NCBI GenBank assembly: GCA_025917655.1 | Contig: CP084620.1 | Location: 2,356,001-2,420,000, forward strand | Length of the DNA: 64,000 bases | Direction: 5' to 3' | From: Chlorella sorokiniana | Taxonomy: Eukaryota > Chlorophyta > Trebouxiophyceae > Chlorellales > Chlorellaceae | Part shown: positions 48,124-58,263 of the stretch, piece by piece | How the letters are laid out: each line of letters starts with the position of its first letter | Position numbering within the stretch: position 1 is the stretch's first letter | Made by a program: the position numbers and the translations under genes | The notes under the pieces: model-generated | What the model saw: only the letters and a program-made list of their open reading frames with translations | Databases searched by the model: none | Told to the model about the DNA's origin: nothing

Positions 48124-49187
48124 ATGGCCGCCGCCCTTTTTGTTACGGCCCACCCAGACGACGAAAGCATGTTCTTTGCGCCCACCATATTGTCGCTGGT
48201 GCAAAGAGGTCAGCAGGTCGCGCTGATCTGCTTGTCAACAGGTATGTGCTGGGGTTTGCCACCTGCCGGCCAAGGGACCGACCGAGCGGGCAGTTGAACT
48301 GTGCCAAACGTTTGCTTGCCGTTTGGAGGGGATGAGATTGTTAATTGCAAAGAGTGATGGTCTGTAGGCAATGCAGATGGCCTCGGCAAGCTGCGAGCAC
48401 AAGAACTGCGGCATTCCTGCAGCTTGCTAGGGGTGAGCACACAGTGGGGGCTACAGGCCACAGCCGCTGCTGGGCATCCATTTACAGTGCTGAAAGGAGA
48501 GCTGCAGGTTTCCAACGACCAAATCGTTTTGGTGGACGATCCCAGGCTTCAGGACGGCATGCAGCAGCGGTGGCCAGCCTCGGTGGTGGCAGAACATGTG
48601 GCGGCGGCCGTGCAGCGCTTCCAGCCAAAGCAGGTGCAGAAAGAGGAAGGATGGCACCCCTGCAAGAGGCAAGAGGCCGAGCATGATTGACCCGGGTTTG
48701 ATGGCTGGGCGCTGCAGGTGTACACTTTCGATGCGGGTGGCGTATCAGGCCATCCAAACCACCTAGCAGCGCACATGGGCGTCCTGCATTGGTGGGCTGC
48801 CGAGCCCAGCAGCAGCAGCTGGAGCAGCATGCCCGAGGTATGGCAGCTGGAGACGGTGGCGCTGCCACGGAAGTACCTGTCACTGCTGGAGGCGCCGCTG
48901 TCCTGGCTTGCAGTGGCGCTGCGGCAGAGGCTTCGCCGTCCCCGGGCAGACTGGTGCTTTGCAGGCGGCCTCTGCGTGCATGGCGCGCATTGCTTGCTCA
49001 CCGCAGCCAGATGGTATGGTGAGCAGGGCAGGTAGGGTGGTACGTATCTGAATGCAGGCAACTGATTGCGTCAGTGTTAGCGCCCTGATCTCTCACGCTC
49101 TCCTTTGTGCCCCCACGCAGGTACCGGCGAGTTTGGATGCTCCTGTCGCGTTATATGTATGTGAATACGCTTGTAAAGCACGTCTGA
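48124..49187 (+). CDS. PIGL: PIG-L, GlcNAc-PI de-N-acetylase
   Basis: PIG-L catalyses step two of GPI-anchor synthesis, removing the acetyl group from GlcNAc-phosphatidylinositol on the ER membrane. Exon 1 starts at 48124 (MAAALFVTAHPDDESMFF) and contains the zinc-binding HPDD motif. Later exons give LRAQELRHSCSLLG, VLVDDPRLQDGM, and the second metal-binding block AGGVSGHPNHLAAH, where GHPNH is typical. The C-terminus reads LPRKYLSLLEAPLSW, then LLAHRSQMVW spliced to YRRVWMLLSRYMYVNTLV and ends at the TGA 49185-49187. The family end block (RSQMVWFR...SRYM) confirms the last intron. An obvious long N-terminal membrane anchor is absent; some family members have one, so an upstream exon cannot be excluded. 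Confidence 0.9.
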
Positions 49188-49743
49188 AAGCAAAGGATCC
49201 TTTCCTGAGTTTGAGCAGGCTGCCCCTGACTCATGCATGGCAACGTCAGCCCTGCCGTTTCATTTTTTTCCTTGCCCGCCCAGGTGCCATGCATCCTTTT
49301 CAAGCTGTGCAGCCCTTATGCTAGGCGCTTGCGTCAGTCTCATTGACTCAATCAAGTCCCTGCCCGGCCAGCAACAGCAAGTGCATGGTGGTGGCGGCAG
49401 AACCTCCTTGCAAGCCCTCGTCTCCTTGGTCCCCGTTACCCTGCACTATGAACTGCACTGGCTGTTGCGTGCAAGATGCATTCATTCGAGTTCAACCGCG
49501 CGCAGACTGGGCATGTTCCATCTTGTTGACTCAAGCGGGCGGGCTTGCGGGCCCTACGACTGATCTAAGCACATGTGTTTTGCAAATAATATACGCAGGA
49601 CGGCGGCCCCAATCTATCGTTGACCGCCGAGAACAGTGCCAGCAACTCCTGGCGGGGCACCCCCTGCCACACCTCCGACGCGGGGTAGACATCGGGCCTG
49701 TCCTCGCCAAAGGGCTTGTATTGTTACAAAGAACCATTACAGC
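49188..49743. other. Intergenic, possible 5' exon of the ABCG gene
   Basis: A stretch at about 49600-49690 follows a splice-acceptor-like ACGCAG and encodes DGGPNLSLTAENSASNSW before a stop. It could be an upstream exon of the transporter. Otherwise this is 5' flank. No other gene is seen. Confidence 0.35.
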
Positions 49744-52700
49744 ATGTCCGACCCGGAAGCACAGGCTCAAGAGGGAGAACATGGCGCCCTCGAGCTGGTG
49801 GACGTGTGTGTGTATCCAGCAGGCGGGCCTGAGCCGGTTGAAGAGGTGGAGCTGGCATGGAGTGACCTCACGGTTACCTCGACAAGGCAAGTGTGCCTGG
49901 TCCTGGGGTTGGGCGGGGCACACGTGCCCCTGCCGCCGCCCGCCGCCGCCCGGCCCCCGCCGCCGCCACATCAAATGCGCACACGCTCATTCGTGCAGGA
50001 ATAAGGCGAAGCTTCTTGACAACCTCACCGGGCGTGTTGGACCTGGGTTCACAGCCATAATGGGTGAGCAAGGCGTTGCAGCTGGAGCGTCTCACGGTGG
50101 CGATGCGGGCAATCCATCCAGCACTCGACTCACCTGTACCCTTTGCATGCTGCAGGGCCCAGCGGCGCAGGTAAAAGCACGTTGCTCAATGTGCTTGCCT
50201 GTCGCATGGACAAGGGGGCGACCCTGGAGGGCAAAGTGCGCCTCAACGGCCAGACGTACGAGCTGGCGCACCTCAAGCGCATTGTGAGTTCGTCCGCTCC
50301 TGCTCCTCCCTCTGTCACGGTTTGATGTGCTTCAACCTCTGTTGCTTGTTGGACGGCATGCTGCCCCTGCAAACCTGCCGTGCTGCCGCGCATGCAGGCG
50401 GGGTATGTGATGCAGGACGACCTGCTCAACGGCCACCACACGGTGGAGGAGACGCTCTTGTATGCGGCCAGGGTGAGCTGAAGTGGTGAAGAACATGCGC
50501 GAGCATGGGGCGAGTGGGAGATTTGGGGCAACCTTGAGACTGAAACTGGACATCGGGGCATACGCCGCTCCATGGGGTGTCCGTCTAGCTGATGCCACTG
50601 CGCTCCTTGCCTTGCAGCTGCGCCTGCCGCCCAGCATGGCCTTGGATGAGCGCGTGGAGCGTGTGGAGGAGGTGATTGCGGCCACCAGGCTGCAGCGCTG
50701 CCGGTGAGGCTGCGCATGGCTAGCTGCAGACTGGCTTGGTGGTGTTGCCCGGCCTGCTTCTCAGCCCAGGCGGCTACCAGTTGGACATGGGCAGCGCTGA
50801 CGGGGTGGCTGCTCCCCCTTGCAGGCACACGTTGGTGGGCAACCCTCTGCGCAAGGGCATCAGCGGCGGCGAGCGCAAGCGGCTGTGCGTGGCACTGGAA
50901 CTGCTCACCCGCCCACGCCTCCTGTTCCTGGATGAGCCCACCTCGGGGCTGGACAGCAGTGAGAGCAGCCGGGGCAGGGCAGGGCGGGGCGCGCGGGCAG
51001 CTCGTGCATGCACTGGAAGTGGAGAGGTGTTGTGGCCGCATGGCAGGCCTGCCTGCCTTCCTGGCTGTGCAAGCACTTGCTCGCCGTCCTGCTCAAGCCT
51101 TTCCCCCACCGTTTGGCCCCCACTTCCTGCAGCCACTGCTCTGAGCCTGTGCACGCTGCTGCGGGAGCTGGCGGAGACGCGGCGATGCACAATTCTCACC
51201 ACCATTCACCAGCCAAGCGCCAAGATTTTCTCGCTCTTCCACAAGCTCTTCCTGCTGCAGGCATGTGCCGCCGCAAAGCCAGCCAAGCGCTGGGGCTGAC
51301 TCCTTGCTGCACCCGCCTCATCTGCCCGGCGAGCGCAACACACACTCATGTGCTGCCTCAAACAGGCTACTTTCCTGCCCTGACAATGCCGCAGAGCGGC
51401 ACCATCGTGTATCAGGGCGACACGTCCGCGGCGGTCGCCGTGTTCGCGCGCCACGGCTACCCCTGCCCCCGCTCACCAACCCCGCCGACCATCTGATGGA
51501 CGTCATCACGCCACACGTCCACGCCGACGCACGCGGCCCTCCCCAGGCGCCCCTGGACTGCAAGCTGCAGGAGCCGCCGGTCATCGAGTGCGACTGCAGG
51601 GGGAGGGGGAAGGGCTCGCGGGCAGGGCGTGCACAGGGACAACGGATGCAGGCTCGGCTTTCAACACAACAGTGTGGCTGCTGCAGCGCCCGACTCTGCC
51701 GCTCACCCGTCCCTCCCTGCAGCCTGCCCGACGACGCCAGCCAGCTGGCGCTGGACAACCGGGATCGCATGCCGTGGAGGCGCCAGTACAGCATTCTGCT
51801 GCAGTGAGTGCGGCTTCGAGGGCCCTGCGTGGTCCGGTTGAGTGGGGTTTGTGGTCGGCCTAACGAGGTTGTGCACCCACCTCTCATCCCTGGCCTGCCC
51901 AAACCTCGGCAGGCGCTGCCTCAAGGAGCAGCAGCGGCGGTGGCGCACGACGCTGGTGCAGCTGCTCCAAAGCCTGGCCATGGCGGCGCTCATCGGCGGC
52001 GTGTTCTTCCAGATTGGCACCACTCAGGCCTCCACCGCCAAGCGCCTGCCCGTCCTCTTCTTCTGCTGCATCAACCAGGTGCGGCGGCGGCTGCGACCGT
52101 TAAGGAGGGACAGAGCAGGCTGCCCTCAGCGCTAGTGGCAGCCGCGCTTCCATGCAAGCATGCATGATGCACCGCCCGAGCGCCCCCTCCTGGCAGGGTA
52201 TCTTCGGCGCCATGGCCACCGTGAACAGCTTCCCTGCGGAGCGCGTGCTGACGTTGCGGGAGCGGGCGGCGGGCATGTACTTTGCCTCCGCCTACTTCCT
52301 GGCCAAGACGACCGCGGAGAGCGCGGTCTACGTACTGGCCCCCACCCTCTTTTCCTGCATCGTCTACTGGATGGTGGGCCTGCAGCCCGTCGCCTCCAAG
52401 TTTGTCGTCTTCGCCTGCTTCATGGTGCTGTGCCAGCTGGCCGCCGTCAGCCTGGCGCAGGCAGTCAGCGCCGTGTGCCGCGACGTCGACACCTCGGGTG
52501 CGTACAGGCCCCTGCATGCTGCGTTTGCTCTTCACGCAGCATCTGGCCTTGCCTTGCGACGGGCCCAAGGGCTTCACAAAGGTCTGTGCCTGGTTGGGCG
52601 CCGACTGACCGCTTGCCACCCCTCCACCGCGCGCAGTGGTGGTGCTGCCCATGTTCCTGGAGGTCACCCGCCTCTTTGGTGGCTTCTTCCTGGCACCCGC

Positions 52701-53254
52701 CCTGCAAAAGCAGTGGATGGTTGTCCTGGACTACGTCAGGTGAACCGCAGGAGCTGTTCTACACGCAGCGGTTCCTGGCCTGCACCTGCTTCCCCACTCC
52801 CCTCACTGGCCCCCTGTGCCCCTGGCCCTTGCCCCCTCTGCAGCTACATCCGCTACAGCTACCTGGGGGTGGCCATGAACGAGCTGCAGGGCCTGGAGCT
52901 GACCTGCACCTCGGCCGAGCTTGCGTGAGTGGCAGCATGCATGCGAGGCAGACCGTGCTTGAGGCGGGGGTGGGCATGTCTGGGCCATTCGAGCATGTCC
53001 ACGCGAGCCTGCAGTGGCAGCCTGCTGCCTCTGCCGCGGCATCCGCTGCCCACCCACCCTTTCTCCCGCTCATGCTGCTGATGGCCTGCAGGAGCAGCCC
53101 AGGTGGCGTGTGTCCCGTCACGTCTGGGGAGCAGACCATTGACAGGCTGGGGCTGGGCGAGCTCAGCATCGCCGCCAATGCAGCCGTGCTGCTGGCCTTC
53201 ATTGTCGTCTGCCGCGTGGTCGCTTACCTGGGGATACGCTTCCTCAAGTGGTGA
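49744..53254 (+). CDS. ABCG-family half-transporter
   Basis: This is an ATP-driven exporter subunit of the WBC/ABCG type, with the nucleotide-binding domain before the membrane domain. It probably acts as a dimer in the plasma membrane or an endomembrane; the substrate is unknown. The start at 49744 ([14 protein letters not shown]) precedes [13 protein letters not shown] and a core that begins [19 protein letters not shown]. Walker A is GPSGAGKST (about 50158-50185). The Q-loop block is GYVMQDDLL, the signature is ISGGERKR, Walker B is [13 protein letters not shown] and the H-loop is TTIHQPS. An ABCG linker reads [12 protein letters not shown] and [13 protein letters not shown]. The membrane domain has [13 protein letters not shown], the family block [69 protein letters not shown], and a last helix [21 protein letters not shown]. 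The stop is at 53252-53254. About 15 introns; all catalytic motifs intact. Confidence 0.92.
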
Positions 53255-53943
53255 CCCTGCCCAACCATCAACCTGAAGTTTACCCTGTACCTGCCGACAC
53301 ACGAGGCACACTTTTGCCGCTCAACACCCCCAACTGTGCCCTCTCACAAGGGCAAACAGACTGCCTTAGCGCTCTTTCATTCAGCCAGTCGTTCATCCAT
53401 GCCCTCATATATTGCTTGCTTTCCCCTGCCCTGCTGCCTGCTTCACGCCTATAAGCCAAGGGCTCTCGCTTTACACAATTGGTTGTCGCTGTCAAAAACG
53501 TTCCAGCACTGGACCATTCTCAAAAGGCCCGTCAAATGGGCGGGCGATAGGGCTGGTGCCACGAGCTGCGTGCCTTGGCAGGGTCGGGCGCGTCGTGCCG
53601 GGCGCCTTGGCGAGGGTGCTGTGGGGGAACATGCGGGGATAGCGGCGCCACGTGACTTTGGGTGTGAATGGGTGCAGAGCCATGCTTTGCCTGCCCAGCA
53701 CCCCAGCACCCTTTTGAGTCACACCTGATCACGGTGGTCGTGGTGCTGACCGGTCACAGGCCTGCCCCTGCGGCAGCCAGAGCAGGCCAGCAGACAAGTG
53801 AGAGCCGGCACAGGAGTCGAGCAGCGTAACGTGTGCGAGGGGGATGGTGGGCAGGGCTGCTCGAGCGTGTGGGTGGGCCTTCACCTGCTGGCGTGGTGGG
53901 CTCAACGTGGCGCGGTGGTGGGCCGTGCGCGGCCCAGCGACCT
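53255..53943. other. Intergenic region between converging genes
   Basis: These are the 3' flanks of the ABCG gene (+) and the DJ-1-like gene (-). Short open frames on both strands show no family features. Nothing is supported. Confidence 0.5.
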
Positions 53944-55347
53944 CTACCTGTGGTGCAGGCCCTCGCCGGGCCCCTTGCCATGCACCGGCTCCTTGAGCCC
54001 CGGCAGCAGCGCCTCGGCCACCAGCTCCGCCACGCGCTGGCTGGACATGGGGTTCTGGCCGGTCACCAGCTGCCCGCTGGCCACGGCAAAGGGGGTCCAG
54101 TCGGGGCCGCGCACGTACTCGCCGCCCAGCTCCTTGATGCGGTCCTCCAGCAGGAAGGGCACGGCCTGGGGGCACATGTGTTGTGTGGGGGGTGCATGTG
54201 TCAGTGTAGAACGGGGGGGGCAGGCACCGAGTTCAGCCACGAGGAGATAGGCAGGCACGCGGCAGGCAGGCTGGCGTGTGCATGGCAAGGGCAAGGTGCA
54301 GAACGATGACGGTGCACCGGGCGCCGCTCGGAGGCTCACCTTGTCCTTGCCCACCGCAACCTCCTCGGTGTTGCTGAACCCAGCCACCTGCGCGGGGAAG
54401 TGGACAGTGCATCCAGCGCAAGCGTCGAGCACTGGAGCAGCCAGCACGCTGCTGTCCGCTGCCTGAACCTCCGTCAGCAGCAAGCTCTGCCTTGCCTGGT
54501 GGCCCTTGAGGATGCTGTTGCCCTCGGGGTCTGGGCGGTCAGAAGGCCGCAGGGGCCGTGGCAAACAGCTGCAGGACGAGGCGCGGAGGAAATCAGCGTG
54601 GGGTTGGCCTGCAACAGCACAGCCCACCACGCACAGCGCTGCAGCACAAAGCGCGCTCACCTGACACCACCTTGCCCGCACTCCAGAACTTCTCCAGCAG
54701 CTCCTTGAGCCCAGCATCTTCGCCGTCAAAGGCAATGCCGTGGCCGCCTGCAGTCCGTGGGAGCCGCAGCTCGACATCACAAGCCCGCCGACACCGAACC
54801 AAGTGGCACTGTTCCCCTTGCAGTCATCAGCGGCCAGCATGCGGCCAGCAGGCTCCCTGGCCTGCCCCCTCCCTGGCGCTCACCGGGGATGAAGACGGCG
54901 TCGTACTCGCCCAGCTTGCCGCTCGACAGCACCTCCTGGACGCTGGGGGTGGAGGAGATGAGCTGCTTGACAGTATCTGCAGGGGCGCAGGGTGCAGAGG
55001 TATCAGTGCCAGCCCCCAAAAGTCAGCCCAGCGATGCTGTGTGCACGGAGCTGGCACCCGCAAGCTTAGCAGGGCAGTTAGACAAGGCCAGAGTCAGCAG
55101 ACCGCGCTGCCGCCTCCTGTTCACCGTCAGCCATGAAGGCAGCTGCTTCGGCGGTGAAAAAGTCGCCCGACGTGCTGGCGCTGTCCCAGGGGATGGCGCC
55201 GCCTGCGATGCTGGCGACATCCACGGCCATGCCCTTGGAGCGCCACAGCAGGTAGGGCGTGGCAACCTCCTCCACCCAGCACCCCGTGTCGCGCCCGTCG
55301 AGCAGCTTGGTGGCCGAGGTTGCCACAATCAGGATCTTGCCCGCCAT
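53944..55347 (-). CDS. DJ-1/PfpI family protein, Hsp31-like (glyoxalase III type)
   Basis: This is a cysteine-dependent protein of the DJ-1/PfpI superfamily. Hsp31-type members convert methylglyoxal to lactate or act as stress chaperones. The start at 55347 gives MAGKILIVATSATKLLDGRD, the edge strand with a conserved Thr/Ser-rich turn. The order is then GCWVEEVATPYLLW, GMAVDVASIAGGAIPWD, QEVLSSGKLGEYDAVFIPG, GGHGIAFDGE, FWSAGKVVSG, the nucleophile-elbow motif VCHGPCGLL (Cys near 54555), EGNSILKGHQ, VAGFSNTEEVAVGKDKV, VPFLLEDRIKELGGEY and LVTGQNPMSSQRVAELV. The stop is at 53944-53946. There are about six introns. A frame slip at a C run near 54535 follows the catalytic motif and is probably an assembly error. 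Substrate is not provable from sequence. Confidence 0.88.
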
Positions 55348-55951
55348 AGCGCTCTAAACGGCGGTACTTGGAGGATGTCGAACCTGCGGTCGGAGGGCAT
55401 CAAGGAACTGAGCAGTCGCTGGCCGCCAGACAGCCTGAAAGGCAGCGGCTGCGGGCAGCAGCGGCGCAAGTTCCAGGCGCTCCACAACGGGTGAACCAAG
55501 GGCATCACGGAGGATTGGAACGTTGATCCATGGACTGTCAGGGCAGTGGGCTGCAGGGCGGTCGCGATGCTCACCACACTCGTGAGTGATCGGCGTGGGA
55601 GTTGCCACTGCAAAGCTGCAGGCGGAGTTTGACGCTTCTTTGAACAAGCTTATTATGGTTTATGGTTTGGTGGCGGAGGTGGCTTGTCATGCTGCGAGAC
55701 ACCTTGACATGTGTCGGCCAGTTTCCCCTCGAACCCCTTCCAAGAAGAGGCTCTTCCGGTCTCGATCCCGAACATGTTGAGTTTGGTTCAATGTAGCAGG
55801 ACGGCCTTCGCGCCCCTCACTGGCAGCAACTCAGAGACTCAGTCTGGCCCCCTGAGCTCAACTCAGGGGCGAGTGCTCCCATCGTGTGCCCCCTTGACGC
55901 AATGTTTGATGCAAAGATAATGTGTTGTCCCCCTTTCCGCTGTTTAAAAGC
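55348..55951. promoter_or_regulatory. Divergent promoter interval, DJ-1-like gene and cytochrome b5
   Basis: This 604 bp interval lies between two divergent start codons. TTTAAAA just before the cytochrome b5 ATG is AT-rich but too close to be a usual TATA box. No coding sequence is supported. Confidence 0.4.
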
Positions 55952-56578
55952 ATGTCTTCCGCTGCTGTGACCACAGGCTCTGCGGTCGCCGCAGGTGGCG
56001 CCCCTGCAGGCTGTCCTGTTGCCCACCAGCGCATGGCACAAGTGGTTGGCCTTGTGGAGGAGAGACTCGTCAGCAAAGGGCGGTTGGGCAGGTACACTAT
56101 GGAAGAGGTGGCCCAGCACAACCACAAGGACTCCGCCTGGGTGGTGGTCAATGGGCGGGTGAGTCGGCGGTGGCGACATAATCACCTTGGCATGCCTACT
56201 CAAGTTGGGGTCCATTCTGTTTCTGTTTCAAGTTTTGACCTTTTGCCAAAAGCTCCAGCAGGTGTATGACATCACGCACCACGTCCTCACACACCCCGGC
56301 TGGACGAGCGGCTGCGGCACGTCGCAGCTGCTGGCCATCCTGCGCACTCTTGGCACCGACTGCTCGCAAGAGGTTCTCATGGTGCACAGCGCGAGAGCGG
56401 TGAGAGCCTTCCTGCAAAGCCACTGTGCAAGAGGGCGTTGATGCGCAACCGGAGGGGTCGGTTGCTGTGCTCCTCTGCGGTCGTGTCGCTGTTCGAAACT
56501 CCATTTCCCTTTTTTGCGCTGTGCGTGCAGCTTGCGCAGTTTGCTCCATACCTTATTGGCGTACTGGTGGACGAGTGA
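55952..56578 (+). CDS. Small cytochrome b5-like heme-binding protein
   Basis: This gene has three exons: about 55952-56158, 56258-56399 and 56531-56578. The protein of about 130 residues starts MSSAAVTTGSAVAAGG. It has a helical lead-in (VAHQRMAQVVGLVEERL), then the b5 fold: YTMEEVAQHNHKDSAWVVVNG, joined by splicing to QVYDITHHVLTHPGW, with the first heme-ligand region at THPGW. The second ligand region is EVLMVHSARA, followed by LAQFAPYLIGVLVDE. Both expected histidines are present. There is no C-terminal membrane anchor, so it should be soluble, unlike ER cytochrome b5. It resembles the b5 domains that accept electrons from flavin reductases; its partner is unknown. Confidence 0.85.
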
Positions 56579-56797
56579 AACTCAGACTACATGTGCAACC
56601 TCCTGTGTGTTTCTGCTTGCTGCATTTTGTACCACACTTGCTACCTGTACCGCCCGCCTGCTCTGCTACATTGCTACCTACTTCAGCAACCCGCTGCTCG
56701 GTTACATTGCTACCTATTCCAGCACCGTATTTCAAACCAAATGAAATCCAGCACAGCATCACAGCCGGCCACCTATCATTGTTCTTGTAATCTGCGT
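56579..56797. other. Convergent 3' flanks with a short imperfect repeat
   Basis: CTGCTACATTGCTACCTA, at about 56671-56688, is partly repeated at 56696-56713. No gene is seen. Confidence 0.4.
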
Positions 56798-57833
56798 TTA
56801 TACCTCCGCCTTGGGACGCAGGCAAAGGTAGATGACAGGGCCAAAGAGCGGCAGCACCGACAGGATAGGCAGCAGCGAGTCGCTCTTGTCCCACTTGCGC
56901 AGCGCAGCATCGTTGGCCATCCAGAAGGGTGCAAGGGCGGTGAGGGTGAGGAAGTCCACGGTCATAACGTTGAGAAAGCTGTTGGAGGGGGGTAAGTCGA
57001 GTGGCAAGGGACGCAAAAATCAGTACACCTCATCCACAGAACAGACATGTTGCGGCAGGTAGCTCACCGGCTCTCCTCCAGCAGCTTGAAGTAAGCATTC
57101 CACTGATCCACGCCCGCCGCTGCTGCCTGACCCACGCATGCCACAGCCCCCGCCAGGCACAGGAAGGCCACCAGCGGGCTCTCCATGCCCTTTTGCATCA
57201 GGTTGCCCACACCTTGCAGGTCCTCAGCTGCCGCGGGCACGGTTGGGGCCTCTTTGGGGGGCTGCCACAGCGCCATGAAGGGCAGCAGTGCGAAGGCGCC
57301 AAACGCATAGGACAACGTGACGAAAGGCCAGGCTGGGATACCGTTGCCACTCTTGCCGCCTGAACGAACCAAGAAAGAGGGGGATTTTCAAAAGGGGTCA
57401 CCTAACCATCGAGCTTCGGACACAATCACCTTCGCCAGTGTGGCACGCACAAACCGCTGCAGCACTCACTTGGAATGAGCAGCGCGGTGTAAACCAGAGG
57501 CCACACGCCCATGATGAGGAAGAGCTGCTGCAGGATGACGTTGAGCTTCACACCGTCGTCCACCCCCAGCCCCACCAGCTTCTCCAAAAGTACGAGTCAC
57601 GCAGCGGGGTCTGGTTTGGGGAGATGAAGAAGGCGTAGGCAGCCAGGCCACCCCACAGAAGGAACAGGCCAGCGCTGCCCAACAGACTGCCACTGCCAGA
57701 CTCGCTGCCGTTGGGTTGCTGCTGCTGCTGCTTATCGCTGCGGCTGGTGGCGCGGGCGGCGCGCAGTGGCGGCAGCGCCGACCAGTAGCAACTGCGGGGC
57801 GCCAACTCCCCGTCCCCAGCTCCTGGACTGCAT
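56798..57833 (-). CDS. Multi-pass membrane protein, probably plastid, unknown family
   Basis: Three or four exons. The start at 57831-57833 (MQSRSWGRG) leads into a basic, Ser/Arg-rich leader, probably a transit peptide, though a frame slip seems needed near 57800. Membrane segments in order: GSAGLFLLWGGLAAYAFFI, LQQLFLIMGVWPLVYTALLI, WPFVTLSYAFGAFALLPFMA, PLVAFLCLAGAVACVGQ, NVMTVDFLTLTALAPFWMAN and LLPILSVLPLFGPVIYLCL, ending RPKAEV at the stop 56798-56800. The tight loops NQTPLRDSYF and ALRKWDKSDS look conserved and are typical of plastid/cyanobacterial integral proteins. I do not recognise the family and assign no reaction. It converges on the cytochrome b5 gene. Confidence 0.7.
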
Positions 57834-58263
57834 GGTGCCCTAAAGCAGCACCATGTGGAGCTTTCAGAGCCCTGCTGCCCCGCACTGCAGCATTTACGCG
57901 AAGCTGGGACACTGCGCTGTGACTTGCGGCCACTACAACCATTACCCCTCGTTGATTACGTTGCTAGACTCAATAAGAGCACGGAGGAATGGCGCATTTC
58001 TGCAAACTCTCGCTCAAGAAGAACACCCTGCCACATGTGCGCCAGCTGGAATTCGAGGCCACCCTTCGTGGAACGGACTGGCACACCCACCATCAGCGAT
58101 CGCTCAAATCGTGGTCAAGCAGTGGACGGGCGGCGTCTGCAGTGGACGGGCACGCGCTGACCAGCGACAGAGTTCGCAGCACGCTGTGGCGCGGTATACC
58201 CCTCGCAGCGCATGCTGGAGTCAAGGGTTTGAATTCCGCAGGATCAGCGGGTAGCGCAGCAGT
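57834..58263. promoter_or_regulatory. Divergent interval, membrane protein and Sec1 gene
   Basis: This 430 bp interval lies between divergent starts. A direct repeat GCAGTGGACGGGC lies at about 58120-58150. No gene is seen. Confidence 0.4.
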
